In this document: positions 39,501 through 51,728 of the stretch, in pieces
Numbering within the stretch: position 1 is the first letter of the stretch
Layout: every line of letters starts with the position of its first letter
DNA from: Tomocerus qinae
Taxonomy: Eukaryota; Arthropoda; Collembola; Entomobryomorpha; Tomoceridae
DNA: 64,000 nt
Direction of reading: 5' to 3'
Assembly: GCA_020055645.1 (NCBI GenBank)
Contig: CM034546.1
Coordinates: 75,020,001-75,084,000 of the forward strand
The notes under the pieces: model-generated
Told to the model about the DNA's origin: nothing
The model's database searches: none
The model's input: the letters and a program-made list of their open reading frames with translations, nothing else
Position numbers and translations under genes: made by a program

Positions 39501-40325
39501 AAACGCTTATCACAAAGGTTTCGGAGAAAGTATCACAGGTAAGGCCGCTTAAGGCGTACGTACACATTGTCAATAATGTGGCATAATTTATCCTTTAATT
39601 TAATATCTTTGTTATAAAGCTTTTAATTTAATAATAATTCAATAATAATTTAATTTAAAAATAGATAAACCCAGTGGATAGTTCAGAAAGTCGCTGGAAA
39701 CGCTGGAATCCTCCACCCTTTTCGTACCGTCAAATAATATTTTTCTGCCTTGTTAATCAATCTGCCCCAGTTTCTACCTCACAAATTATCAACTACTTCA
39801 AGTAAATCAGTAAATCTCTTGCTAATGTTTTAAGGAATGATTCATGTATATAATTTGTTTTTGTACATATATAGAGAGACGTTCCCATATTTTTCCCTTT
39901 TAAGGGATTGGGATTATGGAGTCTTTTTTAATTTACAATCGGAATATTTTATTGAAGAAGATATTAGTCCTTCACCCATTTCCAGACGACTAGCTTATTC
40001 TATAAACCCCAGTAAAGTGGAGGAATTGAAAGAAAGTCTAATAAATGCATTAAGAACTGTAGATACTTCTCAATTAAATCCAAAAAACTTTATGAGAAAA
40101 CCTGGTAATTTTTCAAAAAAAAATTCCTCAACTTGTTATATTTAATATATACCATTTTAATATGCTATAGTATTTTAATTACAATTAAAGATTAGATTCG
40201 GGGGGTCAGTGTTAAAGAATAGATTTAATTCATAATATTTTTTTACAGAAAATCTTCAAGATATTTTGAATTCAACTGCAATAATTCTGAAATTAGAAAA
40301 GGAAGAATGTGACGAGGAAAGTTAA
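36560..40325 (+). CDS. THAP / ZAD-like / double forkhead-like DNA-binding protein (copy 2)
   Basis: Exons 36560-36621, 37665-38022, 38100-38502, 38579-38699, 38774-39097, 39174-39421, 39492-39538, 39665-39801, 39875-40104 and 40249-40325 give 668 residues. Every intron has the same position and phase as copy 1, and the last six exons match it in length except the fifth. The first exon (MPNSCAKFKCGRRGGG) is short and separated by a 1-kb intron that holds a transposon remnant, so it is easily missed. Domains are as in copy 1. The first forkhead-like region reads PPLDYQQLCILGIV, LNVSDLYNFIRKHFPFFK, VKKTVSTSDVF; the second PPFSYRQIIFFCLVN, ETFPYFSLLRDWDYG, FNLQSEYFIEE. Both copies keep open frames, so both are probably used. 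Confidence 0.82.
36695..36831. mobile_element. hAT-type MITE in the first intron of THAP copy 2
   Basis: The 137-bp insert has inverted ends CAAGCACGTATCCAG and CTGGATACGTGCCTG, with GGGGGCG/CGCCCCCC further in. It is flanked by CCCACTTT (left) and ACCACTTT (right), an 8-bp target duplication with one change. The two ORFs called across it are artefacts of the GC-rich arms. Confidence 0.7.
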
Positions 40326-41487
40326 TTAGTCGGTTTAATCCTGCCGGGAATCTACTTCAGCGGTTAATATTATATTATATTTTTATTGGATTGTTGATAT
40401 AATATACGTTATGAATTAAAAGTTTATTACGTCAATCCCAATCAGCTTTTAATCTTGACAGTTGGCACGGCATTACGTACATACTTGTTATTGATTCTTA
40501 ATACACATCCGTTTAAAATTGGGTCAGACTGAATCTGAAAAGATGATTTATAGTGCATGGATGTATGTACTTGATTTTTAATTTACACCCTCAAAATAAT
40601 AATGTAGAGAGGTACGGATGCGATTGTCAGAAATGCATTCTAATATCATTGCTCGATACGCAATACATGGAAGGCTAAACCACAATTTCCTACTTCTACT
40701 AACTTACAGCTACCTCTCTCTATTATTCAGCTATACCATTCTCAGAGCGTTTATTGCATAAAACTGCTATATATAGTATTTGCTGCTTATTAAAACTAAG
40801 TTAATGATTGGCATATCGGGTCTCGGGTTTGTAAGAGTTTTCAAGGAATTGAATCCCCAGACCATTTGCATGTTAAAAGAGAGGGCATAACGATTTAGAG
40901 AAATTGCTGTTTATCATTTAATGTTCAGTTTAATTGACCTGTAGGTGAACCATGGCTACTATATTTTTACCATTAATCTTAACTGCACCACTTGGAGGCT
41001 TATCATTTCGTAAACGCGTATATGCTGTTTAGTTTGCATGCTAATTTCGATGAACTAAACTTCACAAGTAAATCTATTTGTAAGGTTTTGATAAAAAGAG
41101 TCTCACACGACCGTCAAATTACATACCGCACTGACACTGACACTTGACACTACTACTTGGAAACACTTAAAGACTCGGTCTACGTGCTAAAGTGCTAAGT
41201 ACCACTAAGTATTATAGATAATAGCTTCAAGTGAAATTAAGAAATATTAATCATTCCTAATGGAACATTGAACGCCTGAAATGGCCTGAACAGAATACAC
41301 ATGAAACGATGAAACTGTAACTTTATGTAGCAATTCTGCTTTGTATGCCATTTTTCAATTGAATTAAAGTTAACGTTTGTTTTTCTGTTCAGTAAGTAAG
41401 ATTGCATTTCTTGTCCAAAGAAGTTTTTCTATTTTAGTTCATTTCTGTCCTTCGAACGGTATCTGTCATCTTAAAGACAACTTCAAA
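40326..41487. other. intergenic / 5' region of the M13 gene
   Basis: No coding exon is convincing. An in-frame ATG at 41377 would extend the M13 protein by 37 residues, but that part contains several splice-like sites and has no domain, so it is more likely 5' UTR. Confidence 0.4.
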
Positions 41488-44400
41488 ATGCCAACCGATA
41501 TCGAAGAGTTATTCCTTTTAGAGGATTTGGAACAAAGTAATCATAGTTCTGAAATTGAACTACCAGTATCTAATAAATCTTTTATTCCCAAAAAAGCAAA
41601 ATTACGGTGCATTATTTGCTTATTGACAATAATTTGTATACTAATTCTCATTTCAGTTATCACAATTGCTAATAATAATAAAAATACTTACGCTACTGAC
41701 GAAAAGCAAAGAAACAATTCTGCTAATCAGAATCACTCTCAAATAAATATTTTCGTCACAACAACTATCAGTCCTTCGGTAAGTTTGTCTTTTATTTTAT
41801 TGCTAGTTTAATCCAGCTCATATAGCAGGTCTCCTCCTCCGGCTCAGTACTCTGCACGCTGGTCTGGAGAAAAGTCATATCTGTGACGTATTTGTTTCTC
41901 AATTGCTTAACTTGTCAAAATTCCACTCCCTACAAATGTCAAGTTCAATTTTTTGTCGATTGTCCTTCGATGATTTCGACATTCAGTTGGATTGGAGCAA
42001 AATTTCGATTTTTGAGCATTTATCCCCTTAATTTTTCAGAGAATTTTATATCTCATTTCACTAAGGTACGAAAGTTGCCTTAGAAACCGAAGTAGCACCT
42101 GTTGACTGTGACAATTGGAAGCACAAAAGTCCTATAGTTATGACCCCAAACTGTGTAATTATTTATTTAAGTCTAAATCCAAAGAACCTTTTACAAGAAG
42201 TAATACAAATATTAATCTTTAAATTAACACTGCGAGAAAGGCATTAATTGTAAGCAATGAAAGTAGTCGTAACTTGCATTAACATTTTATGTAATATTAC
42301 CCATACGATTCCCTCCCTATTTAGAAGATATATGATATTATTAAATATAGGGCAAAGTAAAATTATGAAATTACATTACTTATATTTTTAGACAATTAAA
42401 TCTACAACGGTAACTGACACTCATTTGACTGAAAATAAGAATAATCATTTCAGTACAGAAAGCACAAATAATGATTCCCGCATTTCCAGTACAGAAAGTA
42501 TAAACAATGATTCCCGCATTTCCAGTACAGAAAGTATAAACAATGATTCCCGCATTTCCAGTACCGAAAGCATAAACAATGATTCCCGCATTTCCAGTAC
42601 AGAAAGCACAAAAGGCGATTCCAGCATTTCCACTTCCAGTACAGAAAGCACAAAAGGCGATTCCAGCATTTCCACTTCCAGTACAGAAAGCACAAAAGGC
42701 GATTCCAGCATTTCCAGTACAGAAAGCACAAAAGCCGTTTCAAGCATTTCCAGCACAGAAAGCACAAAAAATGATTCCAGCATTTCCAGTACAGAAAGCA
42801 CAAAAGGCGATTCCAGCATTTTCAGTACAGAAAGCACAAAACGCAATTCCAGCATTTCCAGTACAGAAAGTACAAAAGGCGATTCCAGTATTTCTAGTAC
42901 AGAAAGCACGAAGGGTAATTAACTAACAGTACAAATAATACACAAGTGCAAGTGATGTTAATAGTGCTGAATTGACAAAGCCCAAAGATTTATTCTTTGG
43001 CTTTGTCCATTCATGCAAACTGACTAATGTAATTTTAAAAGCCAGACTTTTATGACAAAAAATGGATGGCACTATAATAATGACCATTAAAAAGTCCTAA
43101 AATGTTGGTACCTTTCTGTTAATAAAACAAAAGTGTGGATTTTCTTTTTATTTTACCAATCAATTTTGTTTCAGTGAAAAAGTGTACAAAGGACAGTTGT
43201 AAAGAAGCAGCTTCAGAATTAAAATCCTTTATGAATGAAAGCTATGACCCGTGCACTAACTTCTACGAGGTAAAATATTATTATTGCAATAGTATTTATT
43301 TTCATCTTTATTGTTTTCAAATGTGATGAAATTATCATTAATCTTTTAGTACTCCTGTGGTGGATGGATAACCCAGCACCCTGTACCCAAAGAATTCATA
43401 ACATCCTACGATATGTTCGATCAAATGAATCTCGACAATTCAAAAACCATACAAGAAATATTAGGTATAAAATGCTTCTATTTTGATTATGTATCATAGT
43501 AATTTATTGAAAATGGAATAAATCAATACTCATCGAAATCACATTTATAACAGATGGTTTAAAGGCAGACCCAACAAAATACATCTATCTGGGATCACAT
43601 TCTGCAGAAAGAAAAGCTTACGATTTCTACGTTTCTTGTCGTCAAGCTCCACTTTATTATTATTATGGGACAGGAGAAAAATTATCTTCCAAATGTGCAA
43701 TGGAGACAGCAAGTTTTTTTCCAGATGTTATGAGTCGGCTTTTCGTGCTCCAGAAATTCAGACAGGAGAAAGCTAACGATACTCTCAAAATGTTCGAGGA
43801 AACAAAGGAAGTGTATGAAAATATTGTCACAAATCTTAACTGGATTGATGACGACAACAAACAGAGAATTTTAGATCAATTTAAACAATTATCACTCATT
43901 AATGGGTACCCTCCCTCACTGCTGGACAAAGAAGCGATTGAGCGTCGTTACAAATACGTTCCGATTCGGAGTAACTCTTACTTTTCTAACCTGCGGACTC
44001 TTCGGCTTATTTCAAAGCCTGACTATGATTATGTAAGGATTGCAAATGCTGAATTCTTTCGTATAGAAAATCAAGTAAAGCTTCACGCAGGAATTTGCCA
44101 AAAGCCATTTTATCAATCTTCATATCCAAAAATTATTAATTCAGCAAGACTAGGTTCCATAATAGGGCACGAGTTGAGCCACGCCTTTCAGCATTATTTA
44201 AATGGTAAATACATTTTATTAACTTTTTTACAGTGTAAAAGTGATACTTATTAACTATATACGCCTTTTTGTACTATTTTATGCTGAAGGTACAAGCGGG
44301 GAGTCTTTTAACAATTATACAGACCGAATTACTTGTATGGAGAAACAGTACAATGGACTTGCAATCAATAGGGAGTATTTGTACAGTGGAGTAACCGCTT

Positions 44401-44798
44401 TTAAAGAAAATTTTGCGGACATCGGTGGACTACAAGTGGCCTATAAAACATATTTCGAAAACTACAGAAAACATTTCGAAGTATTGCCTGGACTTGAAAA
44501 CTTTACTCCTAGCCAAATATTTTTCATAGCTGCAGCCCAGGTACATTCAAATTATTAATTTTATTATTAATTTAAAAGTATTAATGTCTTAACAATCTGT
44601 TGCATTTGACAGCATCGATGCAAAACCTATCTCCCAGGAAAACAAAGTGATGAAATGCACAGAGTATTAAATCAAGGATACAGTCCTGCTTCCTTGAGAG
44701 TTCTCGGCCCAATGACCAACAGTAGACATTTTGGAGAAGCTTTCAATTGTCCGTTTAATGAATTGTACAATAAAAAACACAAATGTGAGATTTTCTAA
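41488..44798 (+). CDS. M13-family (neprilysin-like) membrane metallopeptidase, shortened, with mucin-like stalk
   Basis: Seven exons (41488-41778, 42392-42914, 43175-43269, 43350-43464, 43554-44204, 44290-44540, 44613-44798) give 703 residues. Residues 1-40 are cytoplasmic and 41-61 a membrane anchor, giving type II topology. Residues about 110-270 are a stalk of some 12-residue Ser/Thr repeats (STESTKGDSSIS). The peptidase follows: CTKDSC, DPCTNFYEYSCGGW, IANAEFF, zinc site HELSH (~547-551), ENFADIGG (~598-605), C-terminal CEIF. Canonical M13 ectodomains are near 690 residues; this one is about 430, because roughly 250 residues between YVSC and the second helical segment are absent within one uninterrupted exon. 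The His that normally precedes SP..FR is Tyr (GYSPASLR). An AATAAA starts right after the stop. Confidence 0.85.
42452..42914 (+). repeat. 36-bp coding repeats of the M13 stalk
   Basis: A 30-36 bp unit (AGTACAGAAAGCACAAAA + GGCGATTCCAGCATTTCC) repeats about 13 times in the M13 stalk exon. The first four units carry AATGATTCCCGC instead of GGCGATTCCAGC. All units keep the M13 frame; the long ORFs in other frames and on the minus strand arise from this periodicity. Confidence 0.9.
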
Positions 44799-45660
44799 AT
44801 AAACGTTTTATAACTTTGTAATAAATTATAGCTCGGAACAATAAGTTTATTTCAATAGAAGTAAAACTAGTTATAGGCAGAAAATATTATATAAATCCGT
44901 TTAGTCAGATACTAACAAATCAACTACTTACAAGACAAACTGACTTTGGAATAATTATGAATTAGCAATGGCATCCACTCATAAATATGTTCACAGTTGC
45001 ATTATGATGTTTTTAATAGTTTACTTATTTATTGTAACTACTAATTCAATTACTACAGACACACATTAAACAAAAAGTGTTCTTCTCATTGGTTAATTTA
45101 ATTCTTCGATTGGCTTCTATAATCTTCTATATCTTCTCACATAAAAATGGGTATTAATTCCAACTTATTTCTGAATTTCACTCGTGCGTATAAACATCTT
45201 CTTAACAGTTTCCAGGCATGGAAACTCTTTAATGTCAATTCCCTACATAGGAATGAAATTTGACAAATGTTAATATTCAAGGAAGATAAATTGTAATTAT
45301 ATAGGCCACCACTACTGCTATTGAATTTTAAATAATTTTGGTCTAGTTTCGAAATAATAGGCTAATACAAACCGAGAGTATATATTACAGTTTTAATATA
45401 ATATGGGTTTGATAAACCACTTGCACATTTTACATTTCATTACTTTTCTACATTCATATTATCTAAGTAGGAAAATTGAAGACTGAGGTTATAATGTACA
45501 GATCAACAGATGATACTTACTGTGATCATACAATTATAGATACCTAAGTAAAAAAAATGACATCCAGTGATAAAATGATAAAAAAAACCCAGACTTTTTA
45601 TTTAAATCTGACAGGTTTTTAAGGCTTCATGTTTTCTAAGGAAATGTCAAGTAGTCGCTA
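44799..45660. other. intergenic, no gene seen
   Basis: 3' flank of the M13 gene, AT-rich, without coding signals on either strand. Confidence 0.5.
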
Positions 45661-46989
45661 TCCCCTAATTTGCACAACCTGGCACGAATAGACTCCACAT
45701 GCTACGATTCGTTGGTGTTAGGCGAGGTGGCCCCAGGGAAACTGGCCCCCCGGACACCTGGCCCCATGGCAAGTGGCCCTATGGATAGCTGGCACCAAGT
45801 GGGAGGAGCTTCCGTGTATAGTCCGAGCTTATCGAAAAGCTCGTTAACTTCCCTCAATCCCATTCCCAATCTATGTACTGGCCCTCAGAAGGGCCATCAC
45901 GTCGTCCCATGCTAAGTCCGTCGGCCCAGCATGTGAACCGACGGACTTAGCATGAAAACCGACGGACTTAGCATGGGACGACGGACTTAGCATGGGAACC
46001 GACGGACTTAGCATGGGAATCGACGGACTTAGCATGGGAACCGACGGACTTAGCATGGGACGACGGACTTAGCATGGGCCGACGGACTTAGCATGGGAAC
46101 CGACGGACTTAGCATGGGCCGACGGACTTAGCATGGGAACCGACGGACTTAGCATGGGACGACGGACTTAGCATGGGCCGACGGACTTAGCATGGGAACC
46201 GACGGACTTAGCATGGGACGACGGACTTAGCATGGGAACCGACGGACTTAGCATGGGCCGACGGACTTAGCATGGGAATCGACGGACTTAGCGTGGGACG
46301 ACGGACTTAGCATGGGCCGACGGACTTAGCATGGGAACCGACGGACTTAGCATGGGCCGACGGACTTAGCATGGGAACCGACGGACTTAGCATGGGCCGA
46401 CGGACTTAGCATGGGAACCGACGGACTTAGCATTTGCCGACGGACTTAGCATGAAAACCGACGGACTTAGCATGGTACGACGGACTTAGCATGGGAATCG
46501 ACGGACTTAGCATGGGAACCGACGGACTTAGCGTGGGACGACGGACTTAGCATGGGAATCGACGGACTTAGCATGGGAACCGACGGACTTAGCGTGGGAC
46601 GACGGACTTAGCATGGGCCGACGGACTTAGCATGGGAACCGACGGACTTAGCATGGGCCGACGGACTTAGCATGGGAACCGACGGACTTAGCATGGGAAC
46701 CGACGGACTAACTTAGCATGGGAATCGACGGACTTAGCATGGGAACCGACGGACTTAGCATGGGACGACGTGATGGCCCTTCTGAGGGCCAGTACATAGA
46801 TTGGGAATGGGATTGAGAGAAGTTAACGAGCTCTTCGATAAGCTCGGACTATACACGGAAGCTCCTCCCACTTGGTGCCAGCTATCCATAGGGCCAGGTG
46901 TCCGGGGGGCCAGTTTCCATGGGGCCACCTCGCCGGACACGGATTCGTTTGTGTTTACGTGAATAGGTTAGGTTATACAAATTAGGGGA
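45661..46989. mobile_element. foldback-like inverted-repeat element enclosing a 19-21 bp minisatellite
   Basis: The outer ends are inverted (TCCCCTAATTTG at 45661, CAAATTAGGGGA ending 46989). Inside them lie inverted arms of about 200 bp: GGCGAGGTGGCCCC at 45721 against GGGGCCACCTCGCC ending near 46934, continuing through GCACCAAGTGGGAGGAGC, CAATCCCATTCCCAATCTA and GGCCATCACGTCGTCCCATG. The centre (about 45940-46765) is roughly 40 head-to-tail copies of CGACGGACTTAGCATGGG plus a 1-3 base joint (A, C, AAC or AAT). No transposase is encoded. A 13/14 direct repeat (GATTCGTTGGTGTT / GATTCGTTTGTGTT) lies inside the outer ends, so I do not take it as a target duplication. Confidence 0.85.
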
Positions 46990-47182
46990 TTATTGATTCC
47001 CGTATGCAAGCTTTTCTAAGGGTCGCTTTTGATAATCGAATGGTATCGCAAAATATGCCCTTGCACAATTTAGCAGCCCTCTATTAATCACTACTATTAG
47101 TGATATTAGTAATAAATGCAAGCAGATACGAAAACCCCCAATTGCCATAAATAATTTAAAAACTTGAAAGTATTAGGCCAAA

Positions 47183-50100
47183 TTAACAACAACCTTTGCA
47201 CTAGTAAAAATTGATTTTGGAAATCGAAAAAAATATACTAGGAATTCCTTACCATGACTTTGGCCTGTTCGATAAAATCATTCACAGCTTCATCAATCTT
47301 GATCTTAAAATGGTAGGCGTATACAAAAACACGCACCCAATATCTAGCAACATCAGTCTTGAAATTAGTGTTGTTAATGTAGTGATTCTCATTCCTCAAT
47401 TCTTTATCCAGACGGCAGTCAATTTTTTCAAGTTGGTCACATGTATATGCATGTTGCTTTTTCATCAGCAAACACAGTAATTTTATCTGCTGAATAACTT
47501 GGGATGAATCCTCAATTTTGCAACTGCTGAAGTGTATTTTAAGGTCTTTAATCCACGGCATAATTTCCTTGATGTATATTTTAATGTCCTTCAAACTCAC
47601 TGTACAAATTTGAGCTTGCCTGGTTTTGAAGTTTGCTGAATCACAAAATATTTTGGAAATAAATTATCTAGTAAGACATTAAATGCAGTACGTTAGCCAT
47701 AATAAATTGTTTACATTTAATTAAAATTTACCCTCATTGTCTTGTGGCATTTGCAAAAGATGGAGGTTGCCAGAGGTTGCCGCGATGTTCGGTTCCGGGA
47801 GATTGGGATTCACCTGGAATTGAGTTAATGGTTTAAATTTGATAGTTGGAAGAGAGTGCTTTATAGCAAAATTGGAACTGTTATTCGTTCTATTTCCACT
47901 TGGGCTTGTGACAGTTTCGACCCGTCCGACTTCCTTTCCCTGACTACTAAGTCTGCTTTTCATAGACTCCAGTTCATAATTTGCACCATTTTTGGTATTC
48001 TGCGATTTTATATTTTTACTGTATTCTGCATTGCTGCTGTCGGAGTAATCATTTTTAGAACTCCAATAGTATTTACTTTTTCTTTCATTACGATTATCGT
48101 TTCTGAAGGAACCTCGAGAATAATCGTTTTTCTTTGGTACAGGGGAACGAGAGCGTCGTCTTGGACGCCCAGATCTTTCACTTCTAAAATTATTTTGCTC
48201 CTGATAATTTTCTCTTCTTCGAGAAAAACTATCGTTTGGATATTCCTTACGATGGGTAGACACCCACTTATTTCTATATTGGGTTCCATTCCCTTCTCTC
48301 ATTCCTCTATAACGACTTGCGTTTAGCTCTTGTGTTTGATAGAAACGATTTATTTGAAAATCTTTCATACTTGTATCATTGCTACTAACTGGGGGCAAAT
48401 TGGTGCTAATTCCAGACTGGTGACTTAGAAGATGTCCAAGACGAGGCTGAAATTGAGTTTGCGGGGTTGTGACCCCAGGCTCATTTTTTACACTTGTAAT
48501 TCTTTCGGCGGAAGACAGTTCTTTTCGGATTATACAGTGTAACAATTGTACTTCGTTCTCTAAAGTCTTTATCTGCTCTTGTATAAGTGGATTTTCGCCA
48601 TCATTCCTTCCAACTCCCAATATTATTTCATCGTTCTTCAAAAATTTCTTTTCTGGTATTCCAGAAAAGTGATCCAGTTGACGGTGTTTTCCAATGTCAT
48701 TAGAAGCATTTCTGCAGGAATTATTCAGATTTCCAGCGTAATTTACTAAAGCACCAACAAAATAACAATATTGAGATTGAGATACTATATATATGAACAT
48801 TTTATTTTATTTTTTGCTAAATGAAAATCTAAAACCCAGTTTCTATTATTGCTATAAAAATGAAATCTAACCTCGTCCTGTTCCTAGGGATTTTGGCTTA
48901 ATTTGCATATGATTATCTGAATTTCTATACACAACGACATATTCTGAGAGAAATAACAATTATTATTTTATAAAGCCCACGAATATATGTATTCGAAAGA
49001 ATTAATACAGATGAAAGGTATATTTAAAATCCTTACGAGACTCTCCATTGACTTTTGTCTTTGCCCAACCAGGATGATTTCCGTCTCTAAATGATTTTCT
49101 TTGGTTGCTAAACCATGTCTACAGAAAAGTAAATATTTGCATTTACTAAAAAAAATTCAATTTTATGCTATTCTAATTTAACAGCTCAACCATTTTGAAT
49201 AAAGTTAAACATGTTGGGGTTCAAAAGGTCAGCAGTTTATCGAACTTTATGGCCAGTTTTCATAAAAAAATTATTGTGGCCTGCACATTGTAGGGTTTAT
49301 GATAAAATGGTCCGTTACATTGTATATTGACAGCGGCAATGTGGCTTGTCACATTATAATTTTAGGTAGACGATATAATAATTAAAATTAGTATTGATAT
49401 ACAATTAATTAATTTGTTTTTCATAAATATCAATCAGTAGCTCTAAAAACAGATAATATTATGTTGAAAAATACTTACGGTAATCCGAATACTTTCAATT
49501 TGCAACTTCTTTGAGGCAGCATTGGCTCTCTGCAGCCATGGTCGATTCGGATTTTTTAAGAAGAGTGGAATCATCACACTTAGTTGTTCGTCCGTAAAAT
49601 GCCGTTTTCCTTTTCCAATTACAAGTCCTTCCACACTGTTGGCAACCGGTGTTTCCATTGATGTATAATTATTTATGTCAAAAATACGGGTAGCTGTCTT
49701 TGATGTTGCAGCACCTGCGTCAAATTGAACCGCTCATTTTACACATTTACAAAATGTAGGAAAAAGTAAAGCGCAATATCAAAATATTATGAAACAAGTT
49801 TAATTAAACGAACTTAAATTACTTAATTATTAATGTGTAAAAGCATTAATACTTGATTTTGGCTGACGATTCATTTGGCTTTCGGCTGCTTTTACTTCTT
49901 GGTCTCTTTTCTTTTTTTGAAATGTTGTCAATATCGGAGTGTGCCGTGGCCGTGGGAGGACATTTGGGAACGGATCTGAGTTGATTTGACTTTGAGTTGT
50001 ACACACCTGATTTGTGGTAGTCCTTGCAGGCAAGTTTGTTGCTGCAGGTGGCTTTTTAGGAATCGTCATAAATCTGCCCTTTATAGTTTGGACAGGAATA

Positions 50101-50653
50101 ATATGTGGCTTATTCGACGGAGTCGAAGTCGAAGAAGCTGGAACCTCCTTTTGCACAATTTTCGTGTTGTCAACATCTGTTTCTGGCACACAAAATTTTA
50201 TTTCATTTTTTATGCTAAACTAACTAAAGCCTAGCACATTAAGTGAGCTAGAAAAATATTGAAATATGAATATGTTCTGGTTCTCATGGATGGGTGCAAA
50301 CATACTGACAAACAAACATAAGAAATTATTCAATCCGCATGCGTCAGTTTACGTTTGTACAATAGTCATGATGAAAATCTTAAAAAACAGTGCTGTTATT
50401 GCAATAAAACTGACATCTAACCTGCCCTTCCATACCAGCCTGATAACCCTGCGGATTTTCGTTTGAAAGCAAGGGTATCCGATTCCAGGCCGTGGGAATT
50501 ATTAGCCTCGATCTGTCCATGACTAGGATTAGTAGGATTAGACGTCAGCGTTGAACGATCACTATTATTGGTATGGTTGTAATCAATCACCAAACAATCG
50601 TTGGAATTGATTCCTTGAATTGATCTTCCATATGTCAACACGGCGGCCTCCAT
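47183..50653 (-). CDS. divergent homeodomain protein with Arg/Ser-rich tail
   Basis: Coding exons, 5' to 3': 50653-50422, 50182-49853, 49714-49479, 49118-49037, 48943-48872, 48745-47732, 47635-47253, with a probable tiny last exon 47200-47183; without that splice the frame stops at 47238. About 785 residues. Residues about 222-282 form a homeodomain: KRHFTDEQLSVMIPLFLKNP, then IESIRIT-TWFSNQRKSFR. Trp48, Phe49, Asn51 and Arg53 are kept, with Ser at position 50. An intron falls between residues 46 and 47 of the domain, a recurrent homeobox intron site. A long Arg/Ser-rich stretch (GRPRRRSRSPVPKKNDYSRG) suggests RNA-related or nuclear-speckle contacts. An acceptor just before the ATG implies a 5' UTR intron. 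I cannot assign an orthologue. Confidence 0.75.
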
Positions 50654-50725
50654 GGTCGACGAAGACTTCTTCCTACAGTGTTCAATGATGATCTGTGCTC
50701 TTCTGTAAATAAAGCCAAGAAGCAT

Positions 50726-51248
50726 AATATGTTTCTATATTGAATATTGACTTGGTGGAAAAAATTGAACGACCAACCGTATTCGATGAAATAATTATCA
50801 ATTATACTACACTGTATATTATAATCGAAATTATTATACATTATTATTATAAAAATTAAAAACTGTAACAGCACTTCTTGTTGCTGGATTATTTATTTAT
50901 TATGGATAAATATAACCCCAAAAAGATAAAAGGTACTGAAAATTATCTTAGCAGCCAACATAACATACATCTACACACTGAATAGGATTAAGAAACAAAA
51001 AAAATCACAAAAAATGAAAATGACATACAGCTGACAAACTAAGTTTTGAAACCAAAATACAACACATCTTCATGAATTAAAATTGAAAATACCTAATACA
51101 TTTAGTGATACCAGTTAAATTAGTAACATATGAAGATTTAGTGATACCACGAATATTATTACTTCACTTTATGACATGAATGATATTACTTTGTTGTCTG
51201 TTATGTTGTATGTGTTGTGCGCTGCGTACTATAGTTTCCTTCGCAATG
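50726..51248. other. intergenic, no gene seen
   Basis: Upstream region of the minus-strand homeobox gene; AT-rich, no coding signal. Confidence 0.4.
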
Positions 51249-51420
51249 GACCAGTTGGCTATTCACGCCCATTCTCAAAAAGATAGACACAACATCCGAG
51301 TTTCGGTCCGCCGCAGTGTCCATAAACCATTAGGCGGTCAAACGAAAGTCGGCTACAGGTCTATCTTTTTAATGTCGTGGTGTCTCGCTAATGGGGCGCT
51401 GCGTGAACAGCCAACTGGTC
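51249..51420. mobile_element. 172-bp inverted-repeat MITE
   Basis: GACCAGTTGGCTATTCACGC at the left is inverted as GCGTGAACAGCCAACTGGTC at the right, and AAAAAGATAGAC / GTCTATCTTTTT pair further in. The 92-codon ORF across it follows from the arms and is not a gene. No clear target duplication. Confidence 0.65.
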
Positions 51421-51603
51421 AATTTGCATTGGTCATTTTAATTATAATAACATTTTAAATAAAACAATTTTTTGAACATCAAACATCAGACACTGGCTAG
51501 ACGCCTCGTACGAAACCAGTAAAACTAGCAGCCAAATAAATATTCTGAGTGGCTATTCTGAATGGTGAATGAGCCAATTCGATTGCGAATGAGGCTGAAT
51601 TTA

Positions 51604-51728
51604 GGCAGCGGTACCTCGTCGCCGGTGTTGCCGGTACACATTGTTGCCAAATCATTTTTTTACCGGCGACACCGGCGACACCGGCGACACCGGTAACACC
51701 GGCGACACCGGCAACACCGGCGACACCC
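51604..51728. repeat. GC-rich palindromic repeat with 9-bp CCGGCGACA units
   Basis: It starts GGCAGCGGTACCTCGTCGCC, passes through a spacer (TTGTTGCCAAATCA) and ends in about seven CCGGYRACA units. The same sequence, with the spacer inverted and both ends complete, is at 63425-63523. The left flank GCTGAATTTA is shared by both sites. Confidence 0.6.

Noticed and set aside
42445-42926. Overlapping ORFs of 115-154 codons on both strands at the M13 stalk
   Set aside because: They are by-products of the in-frame 36-bp repeat; only the frame that splices into the M13 gene has flanking exons.
45670-46940. ORFs in the inverted arms and minisatellite
   Set aside because: The arms give the same peptide twice in opposite orientation and the rest is a simple repeat (MLSPSVP).
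45706-46955. 13/14-bp direct repeat GATTCGTTKGTGTT as target duplication of the foldback element
   Set aside because: Inverted similarity continues outside it to TCCCCTAATTTG, so the true ends lie further out.
47856-48326. 156-codon plus-strand ORF
   Set aside because: It lies antisense to the large exon of the homeobox gene, whose frame is supported by splice phase on both sides.
51180-51458. 92-codon ORF before the Harbinger elements
   Set aside because: It spans the inverted-repeat MITE at 51249-51420 and has no recognisable domain.
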